Below are positions 11,801-19,173 of a DNA stretch of 64,000 nucleotides, piece by piece. This DNA comes from Imbroritus primus. GTDB taxonomy: Bacteria; Pseudomonadota; Gammaproteobacteria; Burkholderiales; Burkholderiaceae. The stretch lies in contig NZ_OZ201293.1 of the NCBI RefSeq assembly GCF_964332355.1, positions 2,170,001-2,234,000 of the forward strand. The letters run 5' to 3'. Below the pieces are notes generated by a model. The model was not told the origin of the DNA. It worked only from the letters and a program-made list of their open reading frames with translations, and ran no database searches. Numbering within the stretch: position 1 is the first letter of the stretch; each line of letters begins with the position of its first letter. Position numbers and translations under genes: made by a program.

Positions 11801-11992
11801 ACGCGTATCGGTCGGAGCGGTACCGCAGTATGGTGCAACCGCATAGCCGCCCTGCGCATCCAGGACGACGCACGGATCAAGCTGCGCAAACGCGCTCGGC
11901 GCCAGTGAGAGCGTGCCGACGCCGATGAACAGGCCGGCGATCTGTTTGGACAGCGCGGTGCGCTGCGTACGGGGAGAAACATTCTTTTGCAT
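8861..11992 (-). CDS. YadA-like trimeric autotransporter adhesin
   Basis: About 1043 aa. A cleavable signal (ends APSAFA, about 36) is followed by an N-terminal head with NSxAxG-type repeats, a long stalk made of repeated neck/stalk modules (TDAVNFGQL, SKDAVNGSQL, NTTNIANNTTNIN, LFADALLLDPT, YDDA..SVTLGG), a second beta-roll head (NSVAIGNNAVASGQNS region) just before the membrane, a short coiled coil, and a C-terminal four-strand YadA anchor ending VEWVIK. Three anchors form one outer-membrane barrel and export the passengers. The start is the second ATG (11992), again 6 nt after AAGGA. Head domains at both ends and a stalk with recent internal duplication are notable. The ligand is unknown. 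It is divergent from an OmpR-like regulator. Confidence 0.95.
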   Translation of the reverse strand: MQKNVSPRTQRTALSKQIAGLFIGVGTLSLAPSAFAQLDPCVVLDAQGGYAVAPYCGTAPTDTRGSIVAGNGASVLTPESIAIGDHARTRFIASTPNSGRGQTAVGAGAVTSGYLSSAFGYQAGGNGASLTFADYATMIGAFTNSYADGGTAVGDHAGVSLSAVNGVALGRYAYARQEGSVALGAESFATRGTITNVVDPLTGVAVSTTRGAVSVGNDGTISGNFSSPVTFTRQITNVENGTADTDAVNVRQVKAIRDQLQNQIGNFVAYDDASKTSVTLGGVGAAAPVALTNVKAGVNPTDAVNFGQLTATNNQVTLNTTNIANNTTNINTLFADALLLDPTKSFYDAGRTGKNLTIQNLAPGVNGTDAVNVNQLKAVEAKIGSGTTLDAVLYDDASHGTVTLVGAGGSKTTPVKVTNVAAGSLTTDAVNFGQLKATNDQVAQNTTNIANNTTNIANNTTNINKNTTDINTLFADALLLDPTKSFYDSKSLKIKNVADGDVSATSKDAVNGSQLKALQDQITAGVTGNFVAYDDAGRTSVTLGGAGAAAPVALTNVKAGVNTTDAVNFGQLKATNDQVAQNTTNIANNTTNINTLFADALLLDPTRSFYDSKSLKIKNVADGDITATSKDAVNGSQLKALDDKITAVSGGNFVSYDDAGKTAVTLGGVGAASTVRLGNVKEAILSATSKDAVNGSQLYATNTQVTKNTTDITTLFNTTLQLNTAGGYYDAGNRIIRNVLTPVQGSDAVNKDYVDNKISSVNASLDNVVKYDNASKDTVTLGGANGTKVTNVADGNIAAGSKDAINGGQLKAYGDTILNSSKSYTDNKFNQISQGTTGLFQVNVGTVVNPDTSGSNSVAGGSGAVSSGANSVAIGNNAVASGQNSTALGTGAKSSGNNSVALGNGSDDGGRANVVAVGNRVISNMADGVQNSDGATVGQLRAATAEANNYTDQRVNALHGDIDKLERRSNAGIASAIALQAPANYAPGATTLRVGTGYYGKQVALGVSFRSTAENGRWSITGGVSGGRHGGVAAGAGVEWVIK
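10140..11215 (-). repeat. internal stalk-module repeats of the autotransporter
   Basis: Two long blocks, roughly 10160-10420 and 10950-11210, are near identical, and a third partial copy lies at about 10530-10700. Each encodes YDDA..SVTLGG, TDAVNFGQL, a run of NTTNIANNTTNIN and LFADALLLDPT. The middle copy carries additional NTTNI units. The similarity at DNA level suggests recent duplication or recombination, and copy number may vary between strains or be collapsed in assemblies. Confidence 0.8.
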
Positions 11993-12684
11993 GATCATTC
12001 CTTGACGGAAAAACGTTTAAAGCGGATCTGTCAGAACCGATGAACCGAAGCCGGGCCGGAGACGGACGCGAGCCGTGCTGCGCACAGCCGTGGACGCGCC
12101 GGCGTGAGGACATGCCTCAGCTGGCCGTCGAAAAGGCTGTGGCGGTGTGTGGTGGATGTATTTCCCCGGAACGGGGCGAGGACGCGAGTGCCGCGCAGGT
12201 ACGATTCGTGCCGTACCCCAGAGGCGCGGGGTATTCGGACATGTCGATCGTGACCTTGGTGCAGCGCGTGGGCAGTGGATTGCGTTGCATAGTCATTCTC
12301 CGGAGAACAATTAGGGAACCAACACTTTCTTCCACAGCCTGATTAAGCAGCCGGCATTCCTTTTCGGATTATCTAAAAACCGGACGGAAGAAGGTGAGAC
12401 TATTATCTCCAGCAATGCAACGCGGAAATCTTAATAAACCTCTCTACTTAGTAAAGAATCTCAAATCATTGATTTGACATTATTTCTAGTTCCTATCGGA
12501 ACAATTCCCCTACAATTGCGACGGCGACTCATACTCCTCAACCTCCCCCCACCATCGCCGCCACGGCGACATCGCTCATCGCGGGTAAATTTAAATAAAT
12601 TTTTCAATTTGTTCATCCAGTAACAGGAACCAATATTATTGGAGCGTTACTACATCAGCATTACCCATCAAAGAATAATCATAA
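11993..12684. other. AT-rich divergent intergenic region between autotransporter and regulator
   Basis: About 690 bp. The part from 12340 to 12684 is strikingly AT-rich compared with the rest of the window and should hold the promoters of both the adhesin and the regulator. No classical -35/-10 pair can be chosen with confidence among the many TA-rich hexamers. A possible 57-aa ORF occupies 12117-12290 on the adhesin strand. Such AT-rich islands are typical targets of H-NS-like silencers. Confidence 0.6.
12117..12290 (-). CDS. possible small protein upstream of the adhesin (57 aa)
   Basis: An ORF of 57 codons on the adhesin strand, ending about 125 bp before the adhesin start. Support is limited to its ribosome binding site: GGAGA sits 6 nt before the ATG at 12290, with a spare in-frame ATG between, the same layout as the adhesin and TpgA-like genes (SD-ATGAXX-ATG). 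The protein (MQRNPLPTRCTKV start, two cysteines, many prolines) has no signal peptide and no family that I recognise. It may be a translated leader of the adhesin mRNA, a real small protein, or chance. Confidence 0.3.
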   Translation of the reverse strand: MQRNPLPTRCTKVTIDMSEYPAPLGYGTNRTCAALASSPRSGEIHPPHTATAFSTAS

Positions 12685-13449
12685 ATGCAGGTTGCCATTC
12701 TTTCAAAAAACCTCGACCTGATACGCTCTGTTAATCAGGTCGGATTAACGCTTCAATATTCGACGGAAGCATATGGCGATGACATGCCGCTGATTCGTGC
12801 ATTGCGCAGCAAATCGTTTTCGATGGTGATCGTGGATGCGGCGTTGCAGTACAACCGGCATAGCATGCTCTGCCAATGGCGGGCATCCCATGGCTGCAAG
12901 GTGCCATTACTGGTGGTGGGAACGTTCTCGAGCACCTACGCCATGCAGGCCGCCCTCGATTCCGATGCGGCCGACATCGTCACCGGCCCGGTGAATCTCG
13001 ACGAACTGTCGGTTCGCGCCGGGCGGGTACTACATCAATCACCTTACCCAACCCAGGCCGGCATGGTCTGCATCGGCCGTTATGCACTGGACCGGCGCAA
13101 CTGTCGGGTGCTGCTGGATGACGAAGTGATCGCGCTGACGGCTCGCGAATACCAGCTGGCGGCAGTGCTGCTGGCCAATCCGGGCGTTAACTTTTCGCGG
13201 GAACAGCTGTCCCGGATCGTATGGTCCAGCACGCGTGAAGTGGCCGAACGCTCGCTGGAGCAGTACATCTATAAACTGCGCAAGAAGCTTTATCTGTCGC
13301 CCGAAACGGGTGTGATACTGCGCACGCTGTACGCGCAAGGTTATCGGATAGAGGCCACGGCCGACGTAGCTGGTGCGGGACCGGACGAGATGGCCGGCGC
13401 CGCGGCCTGTGCGCCGCCAAGCAGGGATGCGACACCTGCCACGCCGTGA
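12685..13449 (+). CDS. OmpR-like winged-helix response regulator with degenerate receiver
   Basis: 254 aa. Residues 1-118 look like a receiver domain but lack the acidic pair near the N-terminus (ILSKNL where DD/ED is expected) and the conserved lysine (VTGPVN where KP is expected), while an aspartate remains at position 51 (VIVDAAL). Residues about 127-225 are a standard OmpR/PhoB winged helix with ALTAREYQL, RSLEQYIYKLRKKL recognition helix and a GYRIE wing. The C-terminal tail is low-complexity. No sensor kinase is adjacent. It probably controls the divergent adhesin genes by a phosphorylation-independent mechanism. The start has no strong Shine-Dalgarno and lies at the edge of an AT-rich region. 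Confidence 0.85.
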   Translation: MQVAILSKNLDLIRSVNQVGLTLQYSTEAYGDDMPLIRALRSKSFSMVIVDAALQYNRHSMLCQWRASHGCKVPLLVVGTFSSTYAMQAALDSDAADIVTGPVNLDELSVRAGRVLHQSPYPTQAGMVCIGRYALDRRNCRVLLDDEVIALTAREYQLAAVLLANPGVNFSREQLSRIVWSSTREVAERSLEQYIYKLRKKLYLSPETGVILRTLYAQGYRIEATADVAGAGPDEMAGAAACAPPSRDATPATP

Positions 13450-13632
13450 ACGGCTGAGCACACACGACGTGCCACGTTCAAAGGCAGTGGCAATGTTGGC
13501 CGGATGGGCCGGCGCTGGCGATACAGACGCCTCGAGCCGAGGCTCTCGCGTTGGGATCCTTGGTAACCCTCCTGCTCCGCGGGCTACCAGTCAGTGGCTA
13601 TCGCCCCGGATGGCTGCGATCTCGTGCCAAAG

Positions 13633-13658
13633 AAAAACGGGACGCGTCATGCGTCCCG
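13633..13658 (-). terminator. Rho-independent terminator of alaS
   Basis: On the minus strand GGGACGC pairs with GCGTCCC (extended to 8 bp, 13638-13645 with 13651-13658) around a 5-nt loop, followed by GTTTTTC. It lies about 50 bp after the alaS stop. Confidence 0.8.
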
Positions 13659-13706
13659 CAGATGCTGTCGGCCCCAGGCATGGGGCCCGCCAACGCAATA
13701 TGAAAA

Positions 13707-16334
13707 TCAGGCCAGTTTGCCGCCCACCCATTTGGCGACACCCGCCAGGGCTGCCGGCAGTGCGGCCGCATCGGTGCCGCCCGCCTGCGCCATGTCCGGA
13801 CGCCCGCCGCCCTTGCCGCCGACCTGCTGCGCCACGAAGTTGACCAGTTCGCCTGCCTTCAGGCGCGATGTGGCATCGGCGGTCACGCCGGCGATCAGGC
13901 TGACCTTGCCATCCTGCACGGCACCCAGAACGATAGCGGCCGTGGCCAGCTTGTCCTTGAGCTTATCCATGGTTTCGCGCAGGGTCTTGGTATCCGCGCC
14001 ATCGAGCTGGGCGGCCAGCACCTTGATGCCAGCCACATCGACAGCCTGCTGCGCGAGCTCATCGCCCTGCGAAGCGGCCATGCGGGACTTGAGGCGTTCG
14101 AGTTCCTTCTCGAGCGCACGCACGTGGTCCTGCACCTGATGGATGCGCTGCGTCAGCTCGGACGGCTGGGCGCGCAGCGCGGCCGCAGCTTCCTGCAGGC
14201 GCGTGTCGAGCGATTGCAGATAGGCCAGGGCGTTGTCGCCCGTGATCGCCTCGACGCGGCGGATACCGGCGGCGACGCCGCCTTCCATGACGATCTTGAA
14301 CAGGCCGATATCACCCGTGCGGGTAACGTGCGTACCGCCGCACAACTCGCGCGATGAGCCAATGCCGAGCACGCGCACGGTATCGGCATACTTTTCGCCG
14401 AACAGGGCCATGGCACCGCTCTTCACGGCATCGTCGAACGGCATGATCTCGGCGCTGGTGGCTTCGTTACGGAGAATTTCAGCGTTGACGATGGCTTCCA
14501 CGCGGCGGATTTCGTCTTCGGTCATCGGTGCGTTGTGGGAGAAGTCGAAGCGCGTCTTGTCGGCATCGACGAGCGAACCTTTCTGCTGGACATGGCCGCC
14601 CAGCACTTCGCGCAGCGCCTTGTGCATCAGGTGCGTAGCGGAGTGGTTGCGCACGGTGCGGGCCCGGTTCAGGGCGTCGACGCGCGCCAGCACGCTGTCG
14701 CCGACCTTGAGCGTGCCGCCAGCCAGTGCGCCATGATGACCAAACACATCGGGCTGGATCTTGGTGGTGTCGCTGACGGTGAAGGCGGTGGTGCCGGCGG
14801 TCAATACACCCCGGTCACCCGCCTGGCCGCCGGATTCGGCATAGAACGGCGTATGGTCGAGCACCACTACGCCCTGCTGCCCCGGCTGCATCGTGTCGAC
14901 AGCGAGGCCGTCGACATACAGGCCGGTCACCTTGGCCACCTCGAGATCGAGCGTGTCGTAGCCGTGGAACGTGGTCTTGGCGCCAGCGTACTCCAGCCCG
15001 GCGGCCATCTTGAACTTGCCGGCCGCACGCGCCTGTTCGCGCTGGCGATTCATGGCGGTGTCGAACGCGGCATCGTCCACCGACAGTTCATTCTCGCGCG
15101 CCACGTCCTGCGTCAGGTCGAGGGGGAAACCGTAGGTGTCATGCAGCTTGAATGCCAGTTCGCCATCGAGCACCTTGCCGCCCTTCTGCTTCAGGTCGGC
15201 CACGGCGGCGTCGAGAATTGACATACCGTGCTCGATGGTTTCGAAGAAGCGCTCTTCCTCGGCACGCAGCACGTCGGTGACGCGCTGCTGGGCCTCGCGT
15301 AGTTCGGGGTAGGCGTCGCCCATCTGCGCCACCAGCTCGGCCACGAGCTTGTGGAAGAACGGCTTGCGCACGCCGAGCTTGTAGCCATGGCGGATCGCGC
15401 GGCGCACGATGCGGCGCAGCACGTAGCCACGGCCTTCGTTACCGGGAATCACGCCATCGACCACCAGGAACGAGCAGGCGCGAATATGGTCGGCAATGAC
15501 CTTGAGCGAATTATTGGCGAGATCCGCCGTGGCCGTCTCGCGGCCCGCTGCATGGATCAGTGCCTGGAACAGGTCGATCTCGTAGTTACTGTGCACATGC
15601 TGCAACACGGCCGCGATGCGCTCCAGGCCCATGCCGGTATCCACGCAAGGCTTGGGCAGCGGCGTGAGCGTGCCCTGCTCGTCGCGGTTGAACTGCATGA
15701 ACACGAGATTCCAGATCTCGATATAGCGGTCGCCGTCTTCCTCGGGGCTTCCCGGAGGCCCACCCCACACGTCCGGACCGTGATCGTAGAAGATTTCCGA
15801 GCACGGGCCGCACGGACCGGTATCGGCCATCTGCCAGAAGTTGTCGGAAGCGTAGCGCGCACCCTTGTTATCGCCAATGCGAATGATGCGTTCCACCGGC
15901 ACGCCGACTTCCTTGGCCCAGATGTCATGGGCTTCGTCGTCTTCGGCATAGACCGTGACCCACAGCTTTTCGGCCGGCAGCTGGTAGACGGTGGTCAGCA
16001 GTTCCCAGGCAAACTTGATCGCATCGCGCTTGAAATAGTCACCGAACGAGAAGTTGCCGAGCATCTCGAAGAAGGTGTGATGCCGCGCCGTGTAGCCGAC
16101 GTTTTCCAGGTCGTTGTGCTTGCCGCCGGCACGCACCGAGCGCTGCGCCGAAGTCGCACGTGTGTAGGGCCGCTGCTCCGTACCCAGAAAAACATCCTTG
16201 AACTGCACCATGCCGGAGTTGGTGAACAGCAGCGTGGGATCGTTGCCCGGCACGAGGCTGGACGAGCGCACGATGGTGTGACCTTTCGATTCGAAAAAGG
16301 ACAGGAACTTGCTGCGGATGTCGGAGACTTTCAT
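13707..16334 (-). CDS. alaS: Alanine--tRNA ligase
   Basis: Class II synthetase charging tRNA-Ala, with an editing domain against mischarged serine/glycine. 875 aa, the usual AlaRS length. It starts MKVSDIRSKFLSFFESKGH, with LVPGNDPTLLFTNSGM in the catalytic core, the class II motif 3 in DTGMGLERI, the editing-site zinc ligands in NHSATHLMH and CGGTHV, and a C-terminal DHHA1 domain with the glycine-rich KGGGRPDMAQAGG. Start ATG 16334 is preferred because an upstream ATG at 16394 would add 20 residues foreign to the family. Terminator at 13633-13658. Divergent from the CoA-transferase gene. Confidence 0.97.
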   Translation of the reverse strand: MKVSDIRSKFLSFFESKGHTIVRSSSLVPGNDPTLLFTNSGMVQFKDVFLGTEQRPYTRATSAQRSVRAGGKHNDLENVGYTARHHTFFEMLGNFSFGDYFKRDAIKFAWELLTTVYQLPAEKLWVTVYAEDDEAHDIWAKEVGVPVERIIRIGDNKGARYASDNFWQMADTGPCGPCSEIFYDHGPDVWGGPPGSPEEDGDRYIEIWNLVFMQFNRDEQGTLTPLPKPCVDTGMGLERIAAVLQHVHSNYEIDLFQALIHAAGRETATADLANNSLKVIADHIRACSFLVVDGVIPGNEGRGYVLRRIVRRAIRHGYKLGVRKPFFHKLVAELVAQMGDAYPELREAQQRVTDVLRAEEERFFETIEHGMSILDAAVADLKQKGGKVLDGELAFKLHDTYGFPLDLTQDVARENELSVDDAAFDTAMNRQREQARAAGKFKMAAGLEYAGAKTTFHGYDTLDLEVAKVTGLYVDGLAVDTMQPGQQGVVVLDHTPFYAESGGQAGDRGVLTAGTTAFTVSDTTKIQPDVFGHHGALAGGTLKVGDSVLARVDALNRARTVRNHSATHLMHKALREVLGGHVQQKGSLVDADKTRFDFSHNAPMTEDEIRRVEAIVNAEILRNEATSAEIMPFDDAVKSGAMALFGEKYADTVRVLGIGSSRELCGGTHVTRTGDIGLFKIVMEGGVAAGIRRVEAITGDNALAYLQSLDTRLQEAAAALRAQPSELTQRIHQVQDHVRALEKELERLKSRMAASQGDELAQQAVDVAGIKVLAAQLDGADTKTLRETMDKLKDKLATAAIVLGAVQDGKVSLIAGVTADATSRLKAGELVNFVAQQVGGKGGGRPDMAQAGGTDAAALPAALAGVAKWVGGKLA

Positions 16335-16516
16335 ATTGGGTGGCGGCCGGCGCGCCGGCAGGCGGAATGTTTGGGGATATTGCGAACCCTTCATTATAAA
16401 GCCAAGCGAACCGCCCCGGGCCCCCGCCGGTCCGGAATGTTAAAGTGGGCGATTCAGGCATGCCGGCACGTGGGACACGCCCAGGCACGCCGTGCCAACT
16501 TTCGACAGGAGACCGC

Positions 16517-17737
16517 ATGGGAGCGCTGAGCCATATCCGCGTGCTCGACCTTACCCGCATTCTGGCTGGCCCATGGTGTGCCCAGAACCTGGCGGATTTC
16601 GGGGCCGACGTCATCAAGATCGAGCGGCCGGGCGCTGGCGACGATACCCGCACCTGGGGGCCGCCCTACCTCCGGGACCCGGAAGGCAACGACACCGCCG
16701 AGGCCGCCTATTACCTGGCGGCCAACCGCAACAAGCGTTCCGTGACCATAGACATTGCCAGCCCCGAGGGCCAGGCCGTGATCCGCGACCTCGTGGCGCA
16801 CAGCGACGTCGTGCTGGAGAACTACAAGGTCGGCCAGCTGAAGAAATATGGGCTCGACTACGACAGCCTGCGTGCCATCAAACCCGACCTGATCTATTGC
16901 TCGATTACCGGTTTTGGCCAGACGGGCCCCTATGCGGCACGGGCCGGCTATGACTTCATCATCCAGGGCATGGGCGGCTTCATGAGCATTACCGGCGAAC
17001 GCGACGCGCTGCCCGGCGGCGGCCCGCAGAAAGCCGGCATTGCCATTTCCGACCTAATGACCGGCATGTACGCAACCATCGGGGTGCTGGCCGCGCTCGC
17101 GCACCGCGACCGGACGGGCGAAGGGCAGTACATCGACATGGCGCTGCTCGACGTGCAGGTCGCCATGCTCGCGAACATGAACACCAATTACCTCGCCAGT
17201 GGCCAGGCGCCGGGCCGCTGGGGCAACGCCCATCCGAACATCGTGCCGTACCAGGCATTTCGCACTGCGGATAGCTGGATCATCCTGGCCGTGGGCAACG
17301 ACGGTCAGTTCCGCAAGTTCGCGCAAGCTGCCGGTGCGCCCGAGCTGGCCGACGACCCCCGCTTTGCCACCAATCCGGAACGCGTACGCCACCGCGACAT
17401 GCTGGTCCCGCAGATCGCCGCGTTGATTGAAAAGCGCAGCAAGAGTGACTGGATCGCCACGCTCGAACGCGCAGGCGTTCCCTGCGGGCCGATCAATACG
17501 CTCGACGAAGTGTTCGAGGATCCCCAGGTCGTCGCCCGCGGCCTGCGCGTCGACCTGCCGCACCCGACCGCCGAACTGGTCAAGCTCGTGGGCAGCCCTG
17601 TCCGCATGAGCGGCACGCCTGCACAGGCCATGCGCCACCCGCCTCTGCTCGGCGAGCATACGGAAAGCGTACTGCGTGAGGTCCTCGGCTACGACGACGG
17701 ACGTATCGCCGCCCTGCGCGCGGCGGGAAAGATATAG
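16517..17737 (+). CDS. CaiB/BaiF (family III) CoA-transferase
   Basis: 406 aa, typical length. Opens with GALSHIRVLDLTRILAGPW and GADVIKIERP, the CoA-binding Rossmann half, then NRNKRS and TGFGQTGPYA; by position and context the catalytic aspartate should be Asp179 in AISDLMTGMYA. Family III enzymes move CoA between carboxylic acids through aspartyl-anhydride and thioester intermediates; the acids used here (formyl, carnitine, succinate, glutarate and others) cannot be read from sequence. ATG 16517 is chosen because ACAGGAGA lies 6 nt upstream; the longer frame to 16445 lacks family residues. A glutaryl-CoA dehydrogenase gene occurs in the same window but 20 kb away, so a glutarate role is only a guess. 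Confidence 0.92.
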   Translation: MGALSHIRVLDLTRILAGPWCAQNLADFGADVIKIERPGAGDDTRTWGPPYLRDPEGNDTAEAAYYLAANRNKRSVTIDIASPEGQAVIRDLVAHSDVVLENYKVGQLKKYGLDYDSLRAIKPDLIYCSITGFGQTGPYAARAGYDFIIQGMGGFMSITGERDALPGGGPQKAGIAISDLMTGMYATIGVLAALAHRDRTGEGQYIDMALLDVQVAMLANMNTNYLASGQAPGRWGNAHPNIVPYQAFRTADSWIILAVGNDGQFRKFAQAAGAPELADDPRFATNPERVRHRDMLVPQIAALIEKRSKSDWIATLERAGVPCGPINTLDEVFEDPQVVARGLRVDLPHPTAELVKLVGSPVRMSGTPAQAMRHPPLLGEHTESVLREVLGYDDGRIAALRAAGKI

Positions 17738-17840
17738 CCATGCAGCAACCCCGAAACGCCCCTGACCACGCCCACCGGGGCCACGCGCTCCGCTGGCCGC
17801 CCCTCGGCCTGGCGCACTGATCTACCTTGCAGGAGTCCTC

Positions 17841-18296
17841 ATGCTGCCCGACGCATTGCTCGCCTTCTTGCACTACCTGTCGATCTTCGGTCTGGTGGGA
17901 GCCCTGACCGCCGAAGCAGTGGTACTGCGCCCCGGCATGACGCCATCGATCCTCGCACGGCTCATGCGCTACGACGCCGTCTATTTCCTGATGGCCATCC
18001 TGACGCTGGGCACCGGCGTCGGCCGCTTGCTCATGAGCCCCAAGGGGCTGGCGTTCTACATGACCAATCCCTGGTTCCACGCCAAGATCGGACTGTTTGT
18101 CCTGATTGCCCTGCTCTCGATCAAGCCGACGCTGACGTTCTTCCGCTGGAAGAAGCAGGCCCGCCGGCTGCCGGATTTCGTGCCACTGCCCGCCGAACTG
18201 GCGAAGACGCGCCGCTGGGTCATGCTGGAAGCCCACCTGCTGATCTTTTTGCCGCTCTGCGCCGCACTCATGGCGCGCGGCATCGGGATGGGCTGA
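17841..18296 (+). CDS. DUF2214 family membrane protein
   Basis: 151 aa, four predicted membrane segments (about 5-27, 45-65, 80-98, 130-148). The conserved pieces LHYLSIFGLVGALTAE, RYDAVYFLMA, NPWFHAKIGLF and LMARGIG fit the DUF2214 family, which has no known function. AGGAG about 8 nt before the ATG supports the start. It follows the CoA-transferase gene by about 100 bp and may be read from the same promoter. Confidence 0.8.
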   Translation: MLPDALLAFLHYLSIFGLVGALTAEAVVLRPGMTPSILARLMRYDAVYFLMAILTLGTGVGRLLMSPKGLAFYMTNPWFHAKIGLFVLIALLSIKPTLTFFRWKKQARRLPDFVPLPAELAKTRRWVMLEAHLLIFLPLCAALMARGIGMG

Positions 18297-18685
18297 ACAT
18301 TTCCCCGAGTCTCTCCGTTTCGTAAGCATCGAGGCTGCCGCTCCCCCTCCGCCGCCCGCCTCACCCCGCCTCGCGCATCCGCTCACGGCACATCCTTGCA
18401 TAAGCCCACATCCGGCCGGAGACCGTGGCCCCATGGCTACTGGCACCCACCGCTGCCGCGGCTGCGTGGACAGCATGATCCTTTGCGCGCTTCTGCGCCA
18501 AGCGCTCTTCCTTGCCTCACGCCCGCTCTAGGGAATAACCCTGAATCTTGCCAATTTCTTTCCAAATTGTAAGCAAATGAAAGGTCGTTGAAAGCTGATC
18601 TCCTTAACGTGCACGCTAACCAAGGAAGGTGCCTCTGGATTCGTGCATCGAACCTTGCTGCCCCAACTCTATTTTGAGGAGAACA
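18297..18685. other. intergenic region upstream of tctB
   Basis: About 390 bp without a credible gene. The last 150 bp (from 18535) are less GC-rich and include TTGCCA (about 18549) 16 bp before TAAGCA, a weak sigma-70-like pair that could drive tctBA. No terminator for the DUF2214 gene is obvious. Confidence 0.4.
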
Positions 18686-19150
18686 ATGTTGCAGATACGC
18701 AGCCAAAAGGACTTTTTCTCCGGCCTGTTCTATCTGGCCGTGGGCCTTGGCTTCGCCCTGGTTGCCCGAACGTACTCGATGGGCACGGCAGCCAAGATGG
18801 GACCGGGATACTTTCCGTTCTGGCTCGGCATCGTGCTGGCCATTCTCGGCCTGATCGTCACGATCCAGTCCCTGAGTTCCAAGGGTGAGGTCGACAAACT
18901 CGATCGCTGGGACATCAAGACCCTGCTGTGGATCCTGGGTGCGGTCGTGCTCTTTGGCCTGCTCCTGCGCCCGCTCGGCCTCGTGCTGTCGCTGGTGGTA
19001 CTGATTCTCGTATCGAGCATGGCCAGCCACGAATTCGGCTGGAAAGGCACGATCCTGAACATCATCTTCCTGATCGCCTTCGCCATGGGCGCCTTTGTCT
19101 ACGGCCTGAATCTCCAATTCCCGATCTGGCCGGCATTCATTGCACCTTGA
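18686..19150 (+). CDS. tctB: Tripartite tricarboxylate transporter, small membrane subunit TctB
   Basis: 154 aa with four membrane helices. It starts LQIRSQKDFFSGLFYLAVG, and the MGPGYFPFWLGIVLAILG stretch (PGxFP with following helix) is characteristic of TctB, the DctQ-like small subunit of tripartite tricarboxylate transporters. GAGGAG about 5 nt before ATG 18686 sets the start; the longer frame has no support. tctA follows after 23 bp. No gene for the periplasmic binding subunit TctC (Bug family) lies next to the pair. Confidence 0.93.
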   Translation: MLQIRSQKDFFSGLFYLAVGLGFALVARTYSMGTAAKMGPGYFPFWLGIVLAILGLIVTIQSLSSKGEVDKLDRWDIKTLLWILGAVVLFGLLLRPLGLVLSLVVLILVSSMASHEFGWKGTILNIIFLIAFAMGAFVYGLNLQFPIWPAFIAP

Positions 19151-19173
19151 TTGGTTAACCCACTGAGAGAACG

